This document shows positions 47,389 through 56,956 of a stretch of DNA of 64,000 nucleotides, piece after piece. The stretch is from Vibrio sp. 05-20-BW147 (GTDB taxonomy: Bacteria > Pseudomonadota > Gammaproteobacteria > Enterobacterales > Vibrionaceae). The notes beneath the pieces were generated by a model. It worked only from the letters and a program-made list of their open reading frames with translations, did no database searches and had not been told where the DNA came from. The stretch covers positions 1 through 64,000 of the forward strand of contig NZ_SZTO01000004.1 in the NCBI RefSeq assembly GCF_013369385.1, read 5' to 3'. Position numbers and translations under genes: made by a program. Within the stretch, counting starts at the first letter, position 1. Each line of letters starts with the position of its first letter.

Positions 47389-49188
47389 TTATTTTCCGAT
47401 CTGCACCAATAGTTGTTCAAATTCATCCACTTTTTCACGGATACGTTCGATGCTCTGTTGCCAGAAATCCGCTTGCGTCAGATCCATTTGCAGATGCTGC
47501 GCGACCACCTCTTCCGCCATCATTGCTCCTGTATCTCGCAGCAAAGCGACGTAATCACGATAGAAAGACTCTCCCTTTGCCGCGCGCTGAGCGTAGATGC
47601 CTTTCGAGAAAAGGTAACCAAACAAATAGGGGTAGTTGTAGAAACTGATTTCTGAAATCGAGAAATGAAGTTTGCTGGCCCAGAAATAGGGATCGGATTC
47701 TGACATTGAATCGCCATACCACGCTTGCCAAGTTTCACTCATCAACTGGCAAATATCATCCGCCGACAATTCACCGCTGGCACGACGCTCATAGAACGCT
47801 TTTTCAAATTCGTAACGCACAGGAATGTTGATGGTAAGCGCGTAAGCAGAAGAGAGCTCTTCCCACAACATTTCCAGTTTCTCTTCAGCGGTGGCCGCTT
47901 GTGCAATCAGGTAATCCTGAACAATGTTTTCCGCAAAAATAGACGCCGTTTCTGCCAGCGTCATTGGGTAACGCGTTTGACAAAGGGGCATGTCTTTCAT
48001 CACCCAGTTGTGGAACGCGTGCCCGAGTTCATGGGCCAAAGTCAGCAGATCCGAACGGCTGCCCGACCAAGTCATAAACACCAGCGGTGTGCGGGTGGCC
48101 GCTAATTTAGTGCAATACGCACCGAGACGTTTATTTTCCGAAGGCGCAGCATCAATCCAGCCATTTTCCACCATGAGATCAACAAAGCTTGCCATCTCTG
48201 GGTTGACTTGTGCAAACGCATTGCGGATCACCTCAATCGCTTCATCAAAGCCATACACTTTGGCTTCGCCGTCAAACGCTGGCATTGCGGCCAAGTGATT
48301 CCAAGGCTTCATTGCCTCTAAGCCATGCACGCGCGCCATTAGCTTCCCCGCCTTCTGGCCAACCGAGCGACTTTCCTTTGCCACAGAGATCATGGTTTCT
48401 AAGGTCTGAGCCTCAATACGGCTCTCATAAAGGCTTGGCTCTAAGAAGTGGATATTGCGTTGGTGCGAGCGCTTTTGGTATTCGGTTAAACGCCAGCCAG
48501 AAAGCGCATTCAAAATTGCCGCAAAGGTTTCACGATGTGTTGCCATTGCGTTTTGAATCCCACGCCACGCGGGTTCTTGACGAGAGAATTCGGCCCCATA
48601 AAGCAAGCTGGCGGCTTGAGAAAATCCAAGCGTTTCTTGTGTGCCATCTTCAGCATCTAGGGTGATTTTTAAGGTGCCAGTCAGGTTGTCGTAGAGACGG
48701 CCCCAACCATCGCGCCCGTCCACCTGCATCGCAGAAAGTAGTTGTTCCTCAGACACACTCAAGCTTTGATCCGCCAGCTTACGCAGTTGCGCAATGGAGA
48801 ATACCTGACCAGCCACATCGGGATTGTTGCTCTCTAAAACGTCGGCGATGAAATCGTCATCTGCGTGCATTAGCGCCAGTTGGTATGGGCTAAATGCCTG
48901 TTCCATTTCAGAACTCAGCTTGGCCATGCGCCCAACCAAAGCTTTGGCTTGAGGATGAGTTACATCCACCGAGGTATAACAGTTGGCAAAGGTGTAAACC
49001 GTCGAAAGTAAACGCCCTGCGGCTTCTCGGGTGACGATGGCATTTTGCATCACGCTCACCACTTCACGCTGTGACGCTTGTGTATTGAGCAGTTTGATGC
49101 ACTGCTCGATCAGTTCGATATCTTGTTCGATACGAACATCGGTTAAATCTGCATAGGCAATAGAAAGATCCCAGCTTGGCGCGGTCAT
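47389..49188 (-). CDS. pepF: M3 family oligoendopeptidase
   Basis: 599 residues, the length of PepF-type enzymes. A zinc metallopeptidase cleaving short peptides in the cytoplasm. The site LTLAHELGHAFHNWVM (HExxH) and the downstream Glu of LAETASIFAENIVQDYL are the M3 zinc ligands and catalytic Glu. The N-terminal 200 residues are the helical, family-specific domain. The gene is separated from the cob operon by 24 nt, with cobC upstream, so it may be co-transcribed with cobTSU-C. Confidence 0.88.
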   Translation of the reverse strand: MTAPSWDLSIAYADLTDVRIEQDIELIEQCIKLLNTQASQREVVSVMQNAIVTREAAGRLLSTVYTFANCYTSVDVTHPQAKALVGRMAKLSSEMEQAFSPYQLALMHADDDFIADVLESNNPDVAGQVFSIAQLRKLADQSLSVSEEQLLSAMQVDGRDGWGRLYDNLTGTLKITLDAEDGTQETLGFSQAASLLYGAEFSRQEPAWRGIQNAMATHRETFAAILNALSGWRLTEYQKRSHQRNIHFLEPSLYESRIEAQTLETMISVAKESRSVGQKAGKLMARVHGLEAMKPWNHLAAMPAFDGEAKVYGFDEAIEVIRNAFAQVNPEMASFVDLMVENGWIDAAPSENKRLGAYCTKLAATRTPLVFMTWSGSRSDLLTLAHELGHAFHNWVMKDMPLCQTRYPMTLAETASIFAENIVQDYLIAQAATAEEKLEMLWEELSSAYALTINIPVRYEFEKAFYERRASGELSADDICQLMSETWQAWYGDSMSESDPYFWASKLHFSISEISFYNYPYLFGYLFSKGIYAQRAAKGESFYRDYVALLRDTGAMMAEEVVAQHLQMDLTQADFWQQSIERIREKVDEFEQLLVQIGK

Positions 49189-49212
49189 TCTGTGTTCCTT
49201 ATGAATCTGTGA

Positions 49213-49851
49213 CTAATCGACTGGATGATTCGTCTGTTCTTCCCTGATAGAGAGAGGCATCCCGATCATTTTGACTGTCGGAAACTGCGTTTGGTCACTA
49301 TCGGTAAAAATCGTTATGTGTGTCAGACTTGCGTTCTCAATGGCCAAGTTTTGATACCAGTGAGGGCTTTGCCAGTCTACACCCAAAAGGTGAGCTAAGA
49401 TAAGTCGAATTACACCACCATGAGTGATGATTAACACTTTGCGATGCTCTGTGCTGATGATTTGCGACCAGCACTGCACTACCCTTTGCTGAAATTCAGC
49501 CAACGTCTCGCCCTCTGGCAACGAGGCATTGGCAGGGTCTTGCCAAAAGGCGTTGAGGAGAGGCCACGGATAGTCTTGAGTATCAAAAGGCACTCCGTCT
49601 AACAAACCAAAGTCCATCTCTTGTAGGTCTGCTTGCAATTGAATTGGCCAATGGTGTTGTTGACCCAGCAACTCCGCCAACTCATGGCATCGAGAGAGAG
49701 GCGAGCTTACGATGAGTTCAACATCGTCATGCTGAGCGAACAACGCTTCGGCAATCGCTTGCTGACGATCCGCCGGTACCTTGGCATCGGTTCGGCCAAA
49801 TAAACCCGCTTCCGCTGCTGTTTTGCCATGACGCAGTAAGATCACTTCCAT
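49213..49851 (-). CDS. cobC: Alpha-ribazole phosphatase-like histidine phosphatase
   Basis: 212 residues. It removes phosphate from alpha-ribazole 5'-phosphate or adenosylcobalamin 5'-phosphate. The histidine-phosphatase motif LRHGKTAAE with phospho-acceptor His8, then FGRTDAKV, SSPLSRCHELA and the second catalytic His in ITHGGVIR are all present. It starts 9 nt after cobU and is the last member of cobT-cobS-cobU-cobC, which supports CobC rather than a generic phosphoglycerate-mutase-like enzyme. Confidence 0.85.
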   Translation of the reverse strand: MEVILLRHGKTAAEAGLFGRTDAKVPADRQQAIAEALFAQHDDVELIVSSPLSRCHELAELLGQQHHWPIQLQADLQEMDFGLLDGVPFDTQDYPWPLLNAFWQDPANASLPEGETLAEFQQRVVQCWSQIISTEHRKVLIITHGGVIRLILAHLLGVDWQSPHWYQNLAIENASLTHITIFTDSDQTQFPTVKMIGMPLSIREEQTNHPVD

Positions 49852-49860
49852 CGTATTTCC

Positions 49861-50421
49861 CTATTGATGACCACTCGATTTCAGTATGAGGGGTAACCCC
49901 GCCGCGATTAGGGTGACGTTGTCACACACCTGAGCAAGTGATTGATTCATACGACCTGCATTATCCACAAATAGGCGGCTGATTTGCCCTAAAGGCACCA
50001 CGCCTAACCCCACTTCATTGGAGACCAGAATGATCTGTGCTGGGCTTTCTTTCACAACGGATGCCAACTGGGCAACCTTTTGCTCCAGTTTTTCGTTGCT
50101 CGCTTGCTCACCAAACTCAAACAGCCAGTTATTGAGCCACACCGTTAAGCAGTCCACCAGCACCACATCATCAGCACCAAACTGCGAGAGTCGCTCCGCT
50201 AAGTGCAGCGGCGTCTCATGTTCACACCAACCTTGTCCACGTTGCTGTTGGTGATGGTGAATGCGCTCTGCCATTTCTTGATCAAAAGGCACCGCCGTGG
50301 CGACGTAGTGACATTTTGCATCATGTTGTTGAGACCATTGCCGCGCAAGCTGTTCAGCAAAACGAGATTTACCCGAGCGAGCCCCACCCAACACCAGCGT
50401 TTTGTTGGTTGAATAACTCAT
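49861..50421 (-). CDS. cobU: Adenosylcobinamide kinase / guanylyltransferase
   Basis: 186 residues from the ATG at 50421, 2 nt after the cobS stop; a longer frame would run back into cobS and is rejected. It phosphorylates adenosylcobinamide and adds GMP. P-loop GGARSGKSR and SNEVGLGVVPLGQISRLF are CobU signatures. Part of the nucleotide-loop assembly operon that salvages corrinoids. Confidence 0.93.
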   Translation of the reverse strand: MSYSTNKTLVLGGARSGKSRFAEQLARQWSQQHDAKCHYVATAVPFDQEMAERIHHHQQQRGQGWCEHETPLHLAERLSQFGADDVVLVDCLTVWLNNWLFEFGEQASNEKLEQKVAQLASVVKESPAQIILVSNEVGLGVVPLGQISRLFVDNAGRMNQSLAQVCDNVTLIAAGLPLILKSSGHQ

Positions 50422-50423
50422 CG

Positions 50424-51191
50424 TCACTGCACCACCGCAATCAGAACCAAATAGATGCCGAGTTCCATCAATTGTTGAGCCCCGCCCAAGCAATCTCCGG
50501 TAAACCCGCCCAAACGCGCCAGCAGCCAACGTTTGAATGCCCAGCGGAAGAGGATCGCAAATAAAATCAATAGCAAACCAACACCCAGCCCTAAGCTGAT
50601 TGCCGCTAATACCCCCGTGAGGATCAGTATCGCCAGCTCCGTGGAGGATTGTGCATTCGCCAATGGCTTGCTTTTACTGGTATCGCTGTCAGAGACATAA
50701 GGCATGTCGTAAATCAGTGTGGCGGCAACGGCTCGGCTCAAGGTGTAGGCGACAACAATCATCAAGCCAAAGTCGGGTTGACGTGCCAACGTGGTGAGAA
50801 AAACGAACTTACCCATCAGCGCCATGGTCAATGTGGCGCTGCCATAGGTTCCGATACGACTGTCCTTCATGATGGTGAGGCGTTTGTCGAGCGTCATCCC
50901 TCCACCAATGCCATCCGCCATGTCAGTGAGTCCATCTTCATGGAAGGCGCCTGTCAGCAGTAAGCTAAACGCCATCATCAGGACAATCGCCACCTGATAA
51001 GGGAAAAACAGCGATGCAAACGCATAAACCAGTACGCACAGCAAGCCAAGCAATGTACCGACTAAAGCAAAGTAACGCCCAGCCTGATTCATTCTTTCAT
51101 CACTATACGGTGTTGATTTCGGCACAGGCAAACGGCTAAAAAAGCTCACCGCCAAACAAAACAATTGGTACTGATACTGCCAGGTTTTCAT
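50424..51191 (-). CDS. cobS: Adenosylcobinamide-GDP ribazoletransferase (cobalamin synthase)
   Basis: 255 residues, an integral membrane protein with several helices. It joins AdoCbi-GDP and alpha-ribazole to give adenosylcobalamin. The hallmarks are FHEDGLTDMADGIGGG with the Asp/His cluster and KDSRIGTYG. The ATG is one base past the cobT stop, so the pair is translated together. Confidence 0.93.
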   Translation of the reverse strand: MKTWQYQYQLFCLAVSFFSRLPVPKSTPYSDERMNQAGRYFALVGTLLGLLCVLVYAFASLFFPYQVAIVLMMAFSLLLTGAFHEDGLTDMADGIGGGMTLDKRLTIMKDSRIGTYGSATLTMALMGKFVFLTTLARQPDFGLMIVVAYTLSRAVAATLIYDMPYVSDSDTSKSKPLANAQSSTELAILILTGVLAAISLGLGVGLLLILFAILFRWAFKRWLLARLGGFTGDCLGGAQQLMELGIYLVLIAVVQ

Positions 51192-51192
51192 A

Positions 51193-52221
51193 TCAAACCG
51201 TTACTCCTGCGCTTTCAAAGCTTGCCATATTGTTATAAAACTGCGCCGCTGCTTTTAATAGTGGGTACGCCAGCGCGGCTCCTGTTCCTTCACCAAGACG
51301 CAGCCCCAAATCCAACAAAGGCTTCGCTTCAAGGAGTGACAACACAATTTGGTGCCCTTGCTCTTCGGAGCGATGAGCGAACAACAAGTAGTCTCTCACC
51401 TCCGGTTTCAGCAACGTCGCGATATAGGCCGCGACCGAAACAATAAAACCGTCCACTAGCACTGGAGTTTTATGCTCAGCCGCAGCGATAAACGCGCCAG
51501 CCATGGTCACGATCTCAAACCCGCCGACTTCAGCGAGGATCGCATTAACCGATAGACCTTCACAGCGCCCTACGCCTTGCGCCACGACTTTAATTTTGTG
51601 CGACAGTTGCTCTTCATTAATGCCCGTACCTCTACCGACACAGTGATCCACTTCGTGGCCAGATAATGCACTGAGCAGCGCCGAGGCAGAGCTGGTGTTG
51701 GCAATGCCCATCTCGCCAAACATCAATAAATCCGCACCTAGAGCAATTTTCTCTGCCGCTATTTGTTGACCATTGCGCAAAGCTTGTTCGACTTGCTCAA
51801 TCGTCATGGCCGACTCAATGGCAAAGTTCGCGGTACGTGAGCCCAAACGACGTAAGATGAAATTCGGAGCGTCACTGTCGACAGGCAACAAAATGCCACA
51901 ATCAACCACCGTCAGGTCGATGTTATGAAGCGCGCAAAAGCAGTTTATCGCCGCACCACCTGCGAGAAAATTCAATACCATTTGTTGTGTCACCGCACTC
52001 GGTGCGATGCTTACCCCTTCATCTGCGACACCGTGGTCACCGGCAAAAAGCAGCATCTGCGGCTGCTTGAGCTCAACATGCGTCGCCGCTTGCTCTTTAC
52101 CTTGGCTTTGGATGAGTGCCAATTGTAAGGCGACTTGCTCGAGTTGCCCCAGTGCGCCTAGCGGTTTGGTTTTGTTGTCGATGATGTGCTGGATCTCAGC
52201 GGCAAATTGTTGCTCTAACAT
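51193..52221 (-). CDS. cobT: Nicotinate-nucleotide-DMB phosphoribosyltransferase
   Basis: 342 residues, the usual CobT length. It makes alpha-ribazole phosphate from DMB and NaMN. Recognisable: [59 protein letters not shown] and [12 protein letters not shown] (the catalytic region with GAALAYP). First gene of the cobT-S-U-C operon. No cobalamin riboswitch was seen upstream. Confidence 0.94.
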   Translation of the reverse strand: MLEQQFAAEIQHIIDNKTKPLGALGQLEQVALQLALIQSQGKEQAATHVELKQPQMLLFAGDHGVADEGVSIAPSAVTQQMVLNFLAGGAAINCFCALHNIDLTVVDCGILLPVDSDAPNFILRRLGSRTANFAIESAMTIEQVEQALRNGQQIAAEKIALGADLLMFGEMGIANTSSASALLSALSGHEVDHCVGRGTGINEEQLSHKIKVVAQGVGRCEGLSVNAILAEVGGFEIVTMAGAFIAAAEHKTPVLVDGFIVSVAAYIATLLKPEVRDYLLFAHRSEEQGHQIVLSLLEAKPLLDLGLRLGEGTGAALAYPLLKAAAQFYNNMASFESAGVTV

Positions 52222-52542
52222 AACGGTCCCTGTTGGTGTCGAAATGGCGTAAAAACAAGAAGTTCTCTAGTGTACAGGCGAAGGGATCGTGGAGAAAGAG
52301 TCAAGATACGCTTCATCGAGGGAATTAGCGGTCGACAGCCATTTTCTGCTGAGCACCCATTTGACTGATCGCGACTTAACCGTGGCCATCTCTGCGCTTC
52401 GATTTTCTCAAATTGCGAATCAAAACCACATTTTTTGCACAAAGCGTGCGGTTTCAGCGCTCAACGTCCCCGAAACGGCGTTCAGATGATGGCATAGGAT
52501 ATGCAGGGATTATCCTGTCTCCAACACACTGAGGTACCTGTT
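52222..52542. other. Intergenic region upstream of cobT and the 29-residue ORF
   Basis: Should hold the divergent promoters. No B12-box-like sequence, riboswitch fold or repressor box was recognised. Nothing else stands out. Confidence 0.4.
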
Positions 52543-52632
52543 ATGTTTGCCAATCAAAGTCGTAGACCGAAATCGGGTGGCAATGCGAAGCGCCCTCAGA
52601 ACAATCGACAAGTTCCATTGTCGATGACCTAA
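52543..52632 (+). CDS. Possible very small basic protein (29 residues)
   Basis: The frame codes for 29 residues rich in Arg, Lys, Asn and Gln (MFANQSRRPKSGGNAKRPQN...), with GAGG 8 nt before the ATG and a GC-rich terminator 10 bp after the stop. The unit therefore looks like a complete small gene between two others. The composition would suit an RNA- or membrane-binding peptide, but no family is recognised, and it could also be a regulatory leader for the following gene. Confidence 0.5.
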   Translation: MFANQSRRPKSGGNAKRPQNNRQVPLSMT

Positions 52633-52641
52633 CTCCCACAC

Positions 52642-52666
52642 AGGGCCCTTTCGGGCCTTTTCTTTT
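52642..52666 (+). terminator. Terminator after the 29-residue ORF
   Basis: AGGGCCC-loop-GGGCCT stem (one G-T wobble) followed by TTTTCTTTT. Confidence 0.8.
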
Positions 52667-52757
52667 GTTACCGCCATCAAACCCTCGAACGCTTTCCATT
52701 GCTAAACTCAAGAGAGTTCAACAAGATAACCCTCTTGATGGTTTTAGGAGCAACACG

Positions 52758-53456
52758 ATGACGATTCGTGGTGAAAACACAGCAGTCATAGTCGCTGGCG
52801 GAACAGGCCTAGTGGGGTCGCAATTGATTGAACAGATCTTACCGCATGAGGCAATCAGTACACTTTACGCCTTAACTCGCCGCCAAATTACCGTCAACAT
52901 TCCCCAAGCGATCAAACTCGTTAATCTGATCGAGCCCGATCTGCTCATCTCCGATTGGCCAGATGAAAGAGCGAGGCCCACGGTAGGCTTCATCTGTTTG
53001 GGGACCACCATAAAGCAAGCCGGAAGCCAAGAGCAATTGCGTCAGATTGATGTTGAACTGGTGTGCCAAGTCGCTCAAACCATGAAATTGCTTGGTGTTA
53101 CGAGAGTCGCCGTGGTATCAAGCCTCGGCGCAGACGCACAATCGCGCTTCCATTACCTCAAATGTAAAGGACAGATGGAGCGAGCTCTCATGAACATGGG
53201 CTTTGAACAGCTCGTCATCGTTCGCCCCGGCCCACTCAAGGGCCAACGCCACGCCTCGCGCAGTGATGAAAAATGGTTGCAACGGCTGATGCGCCCGTTT
53301 ATTCCCTTAATGCGCGGCAAACTCCGCAATTACACCCCTATCGATGCCAAAGAGGTCGCGCTAGCCATGCTCTATCGTGTTTTTGCACCTCATCCACAGA
53401 AAGTGGAAATTTTGCATAAAAACGAGATGGTTAAATTGCTCGAGCAATACCGCTAA
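52758..53456 (+). CDS. NAD(P)-binding Rossmann oxidoreductase
   Basis: 232 residues from the ATG at 52758 (AGGAG 7 nt upstream). Atypical SDR/epimerase-like fold: the nucleotide-binding GGTGLVGSQL motif begins at residue 14, followed by VAVVSSLGADAQSRFHYLKCKGQMERAL, a Y-x-x-x-K site, and LVIVRPGPLKGQ. Resembles HTATIP2-like small NAD(P)H-binding proteins. The substrate is unknown. Neighbouring sbcB is 73 nt downstream and may be separate. Confidence 0.82.
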   Translation: MTIRGENTAVIVAGGTGLVGSQLIEQILPHEAISTLYALTRRQITVNIPQAIKLVNLIEPDLLISDWPDERARPTVGFICLGTTIKQAGSQEQLRQIDVELVCQVAQTMKLLGVTRVAVVSSLGADAQSRFHYLKCKGQMERALMNMGFEQLVIVRPGPLKGQRHASRSDEKWLQRLMRPFIPLMRGKLRNYTPIDAKEVALAMLYRVFAPHPQKVEILHKNEMVKLLEQYR

Positions 53457-53529
53457 ACACGGGAACTCATTGCCAGCAAGGGCTCACAATGGTCTAATAC
53501 ACGCTTCGTTTGAACGCTAGGTAAGCCGA

Positions 53530-54951
53530 ATGCAGCAAGACAATCAGCCCACTTTCTTCTTTTTTGACTATGAGACTTGGGGAACCAGTCCAGCAAAAGA
53601 TCGCCCATCGCAATTTGCTGGCGTTCGTACCGATGAAAACTTCAATATCATCGGCGAACCATTGGTGATTTATTGTCGCCCACCTGCCGATTATTTACCG
53701 GCCCCCGAAGCCGCACTCATTACCGGAATCACGCCACAAAAAGCGCAGAAAGAAGGCTTACCCGAGCCAGAATTTATCGCAAAAATCCACGCAGAGTTGT
53801 CGCGTCCGAACACCACTAGCCTTGGCTACAACAGCATTCGCTTTGATGACGAAGTCACGCGTTACACCTGCTATCGCAATTTCCTCGATCCCTATTCATG
53901 GAGCTGGCAAAACGGCAATTCACGCTGGGATCTGCTTGATGTGATGCGAGCTTGTCACGCATTAAGACCGGAAGGGGTGGAATGGCCGGAAAATGAAGAA
54001 GGCTTTACCAGCTTTAAACTGGAGCACCTTTCTGTAGCCAATGGCATTGAACACAGTAACGCCCATGATGCGATGGCCGATGTGATCGCCACCATCGAAA
54101 TGGCGAAAAAAGTCAGAGCCGCGCAACCCAAATTGTTTGATTACTTCTTTAGCATGCGCCATAAGCGTAAGCTCAATGAGTTGATCGATATTGTTAACAT
54201 GACCCCTTTGATGCATGTCTCTGGCATGTTAGGCCGAGAATGCCAATACACCAGTTGGATTGTGCCGTTAGCTTGGCACCCGACCAACAACAATGCGGTG
54301 ATTGTGGTCGACTTAGCCAAAGATCCTCAACCCCTCTTTGATTTGGATGCCGATGCGCTGCATGAGCGTCTTTACACTCGTCATGATGAGCTCGGCGATT
54401 TATTGCCTGTGCCAGTTAAATTGGTGCATTTGAATAAGTGCCCGATTTTAGCGCCAGCCAAAACCCTCACTGCGGAGAATGCCGCCAATATCGGCATCGA
54501 CCGAGAACAATGTTTGGCAAACTTAGCCCTTATTCGCCAGCATCCAGAAGTGCGAGAAAAGTTGGTGCAGCTGTTCTCAATTGAACGCGAGTTCGAGAAA
54601 AGTCATGATGTCGATACCCTGTTGTACGACGGTTTCTTCTCGCCTGCCGACAAAGCCTCGATGGACATTATCCGCCAAACCGATCCAACGCACCTTGCCG
54701 CTTTGGACATCACGTTTAACGATAAACGCATCGAGCCGCTGCTGTTTCGCTACCGTGCGCGCAATTACCCATGGACGTTGGATGAGAACGAACAGCGCCG
54801 TTGGGCGAATCATTGCCGCGAATACTTCGAAAGTCGAATTGAAGAGTACATGCTTAATTTGGAAAACTTAGTTCACGAACATGAAAGTGACGAAAAGAAA
54901 ATGGCGATATTAAAATCCGTGTACCGCTATACTGAGAGCTTGATCTCATAA
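53530..54951 (+). CDS. sbcB: Exonuclease I
   Basis: 473 residues, the length of E. coli ExoI (SbcB/XonA). A 3'-5' exonuclease that degrades single-stranded DNA, acting in mismatch repair and recombination. The DEDDh active site starts [13 protein letters not shown] (Asp13, Glu15), [14 protein letters not shown] carries the middle Asp and NAHDAMADV carries the His-Asp of ExoIII. The C-terminal SH3-like and helical domains extend to the end. Confidence 0.95.
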   Translation: MQQDNQPTFFFFDYETWGTSPAKDRPSQFAGVRTDENFNIIGEPLVIYCRPPADYLPAPEAALITGITPQKAQKEGLPEPEFIAKIHAELSRPNTTSLGYNSIRFDDEVTRYTCYRNFLDPYSWSWQNGNSRWDLLDVMRACHALRPEGVEWPENEEGFTSFKLEHLSVANGIEHSNAHDAMADVIATIEMAKKVRAAQPKLFDYFFSMRHKRKLNELIDIVNMTPLMHVSGMLGRECQYTSWIVPLAWHPTNNNAVIVVDLAKDPQPLFDLDADALHERLYTRHDELGDLLPVPVKLVHLNKCPILAPAKTLTAENAANIGIDREQCLANLALIRQHPEVREKLVQLFSIEREFEKSHDVDTLLYDGFFSPADKASMDIIRQTDPTHLAALDITFNDKRIEPLLFRYRARNYPWTLDENEQRRWANHCREYFESRIEEYMLNLENLVHEHESDEKKMAILKSVYRYTESLIS

Positions 54952-54997
54952 TTGTTGGGAGCCAAAGGGCTCCCATTATAAAAATGACTCCCTAACT

Positions 54998-55369
54998 ATG
55001 AAATTCTCCCCCAAAGATTTGTTTGGCCTTGTTCTATCATTTGGCCTTATTTTCCTAGCCCTGACGATTGGTTCAGGCATTCAGCACTGGACAGGAACCT
55101 CAGTGCCAGGAAGTGTAATAGGGATGTTGGTGCTGTTCGTATCGATGGCGATTGGCTTGGTCAAAGTCGAATGGGTCAAACCGGGCGCAAGCTTATTGAT
55201 TCGCTACATGATTTTGCTTTTTGTGCCCATCAGTGTCGGGCTGATGGAGCATTTTGACATGCTCATCGCCAATGCTTTACCTATTATTGCCAGCGCGATT
55301 GGTGGTTCACTCATCGTATTAGTCAGCCTTGGTTGGCTGCTGCAGCGCATTCTTGGTAAGGAGGCGTAA
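54998..55369 (+). CDS. CidA/LrgA-family holin-like protein
   Basis: 123 residues with four membrane helices ([50 protein letters not shown] and [15 protein letters not shown]), the LrgA/YohJ layout. The family acts with an LrgB partner in holin-like or pyruvate/fermentation-related transport roles. Start codon 2 nt before the LrgB gene. LexA or carbon control not seen. Confidence 0.88.
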   Translation: MKFSPKDLFGLVLSFGLIFLALTIGSGIQHWTGTSVPGSVIGMLVLFVSMAIGLVKVEWVKPGASLLIRYMILLFVPISVGLMEHFDMLIANALPIIASAIGGSLIVLVSLGWLLQRILGKEA

Positions 55370-55371
55370 TC

Positions 55372-56049
55372 ATGTGGTTACTCGTTACTATTGCCGTCTT
55401 CTTATTTGCCCGTTGGCTTGCCATCAAAATCAACAATCCTTTGGCTAACCCGCTACTGATCAGCATCGCTATTTTGATTCCGATGTTGACGGTGTTAAAG
55501 ATCCCGTTTGAAACCTATTACGCGGACAATCAATGGATCAGCTACATGTTGCAACCTGCGGTGGTCGCCCTTGCTTACCCTTTATATGAGCAGTTGCCAC
55601 AAATTAAAGCCAATTGGCGAATCATTGCCTTAGCATGCACTTTAGGCAGTGTGATGTCGATGCTCACCGCCATGCTCATTGCCGTCGCCTTCAAGGCAGA
55701 CATTAGCTTGATCGCTAGCCTGCTTGGTAAGTCAGTCACCACGCCGATTGCAATGGAAATCTCAAGCCACTTAGGAGGCGAAGCCGCCGTTGCTGCTATT
55801 CTGGTGCTGCTCGTTGGGCTGTTTGGGGCAATCCTTGCCTACCCAATCTATAACTTGCTTGGCATTAAGCACCCTATCGCACGTGGACTCACCATGGGGA
55901 CAGTTTCGCATGCGCTCGGTACCGCGACCTGCGTGGAGAAAGCACCGGGTGACGCCGCCTTTTCTTCTTTAGCGTTAGTACTGTGTGGCATCATTACTTC
56001 TATTCTCGCACCAAGCTTTTTCGCCCTCGCGGTTTGGCTATACGGTTAA
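55372..56049 (+). CDS. LrgB-family membrane protein
   Basis: 225 residues with about six membrane helices, LrgB/YohK type. Recognisable LrgB signatures are LLGKSVTTPIAMEIS, HPIARGLTMGTVSHALGTA and the GIITSILAPSF tail. It starts 3 nt after the LrgA-like stop, so the two are one operon and probably one complex. Ends in a terminator. Confidence 0.9.
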   Translation: MWLLVTIAVFLFARWLAIKINNPLANPLLISIAILIPMLTVLKIPFETYYADNQWISYMLQPAVVALAYPLYEQLPQIKANWRIIALACTLGSVMSMLTAMLIAVAFKADISLIASLLGKSVTTPIAMEISSHLGGEAAVAAILVLLVGLFGAILAYPIYNLLGIKHPIARGLTMGTVSHALGTATCVEKAPGDAAFSSLALVLCGIITSILAPSFFALAVWLYG

Positions 56050-56067
56050 CACCGACTTCTGACTAAG

Positions 56068-56100
56068 ACGCCCTCTTGCTTATGCTGAGGGCGTTTTTTT
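56068..56100 (+). terminator. Terminator after the lrgAB-like pair
   Basis: ACGCCCTC/GAGGGCGT stem and TTTTTTT. Confidence 0.9.
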
Positions 56101-56361
56101 ATTCACGCTTTTATACAGTGCTATACAGTAGTTTTACTGTTCATCTTACCAATCGACTCAGCTACCAGTGATATTCGTCACAAATCCTCATACTTATCAC
56201 TACGTACCAAACGAAATATAAACCAATAAAAATCAAATAGATAACAACATATCTTTTTCACCAGACAATCGGTTTAGGTGAAAAATCCAACAAAAAGAGT
56301 TGATCAATCGCCTTAAAAAAACTACTGTATACAAATACAGCATGTATAAAGGAACAGTAAG
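56101..56361. other. Intergenic region with the sulA control site
   Basis: The region after the lrgAB terminator contains the LexA box next to sulA and an AT-rich stretch with short TATACAGT repeats (56111-56140) lacking a paired second half. Nothing else is seen. Confidence 0.5.
56323..56342. promoter_or_regulatory. LexA (SOS) box upstream of sulA
   Basis: CTGT-N8-ACAG (TACTGTATACAAATACAGCA), a near-perfect LexA site about 20 bp before the sulA ATG; it should cover the promoter. Confidence 0.9.
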
Positions 56362-56754
56362 ATGCAGATTCAAACTCAAACTCGACCCTATTCTCGTTTT
56401 AACGTGTTAGCTCAGCCAACCGTACCTATGAATGTTTCTGATCAGTTGTTGCAAAAGCTGGCTAATCTTTCCGCTCAGAACCAGTGGATTTTGTTTACAG
56501 CCGAGTGCCCAAGACCTGACTTTGCACAACTTACTGCTTCCAATATCCGCTGCCAGAACGTCATCCAGATGAAAGCTTCTCAGACGATGACTGAAATGGA
56601 GATCGTGATGAAAGCAATTCGCTCTGGCAATGCCGCTGCGGTTGTCGCTTCCGATCAAATCGATTTGATTAACCAATCTTTGCTTAGCGATCTCGCTCGC
56701 GAGTATGGCTGTGAAGTGTTTTTCGTTGAAGGCAGAGCACACAAGTATCACTAA
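56362..56754 (+). CDS. sulA: SOS cell-division inhibitor SulA family
   Basis: 130 residues. SulA blocks FtsZ polymerisation during DNA damage. The ASNIRCQNVIQMKASQTMTEMEIVMKAIRSGNAAAVVASDQI region is the family core, with the middle Leu/Ile-rich segment. A LexA box immediately upstream places it in the SOS regulon. It is shorter than the E. coli protein (about 169) but so are many Vibrio relatives. AAGGA precedes the ATG. Confidence 0.85.
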   Translation: MQIQTQTRPYSRFNVLAQPTVPMNVSDQLLQKLANLSAQNQWILFTAECPRPDFAQLTASNIRCQNVIQMKASQTMTEMEIVMKAIRSGNAAAVVASDQIDLINQSLLSDLAREYGCEVFFVEGRAHKYH

Positions 56755-56783
56755 CAAGTTCAACGTTATCCATCCTGCATCTC

Positions 56784-56809
56784 GCCTCCCAAATGGGAGG
56801 CATTTTTTG
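56784..56809 (+). terminator. Terminator after sulA
   Basis: A 7-bp stem GCCTCCC/GGGAGGC with loop AAAT, then ATTTTTTG. Confidence 0.9.
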
Positions 56810-56956
56810 TTTGGCAAAAACAAGGCAAACGTTTGCTTTTTCTCTGGCGACTTCAAATAGTTCTGGTATCATGCCCCGGTAATCGATGAATCCGTTAGAT
56901 TTTGTTGTCCGATTCATTTCCCGCATGACGTTTGAAATTATGATAGGAATGTCAAA

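Noticed and set aside
52222..52542. Cobalamin riboswitch upstream of cobT
   Set aside because: No B12-box or matching stems could be seen by eye.
56111..56140. Second LexA site in the TATACAGT repeats
   Set aside because: The CTGT and ACAG halves are in the wrong order and spacing.
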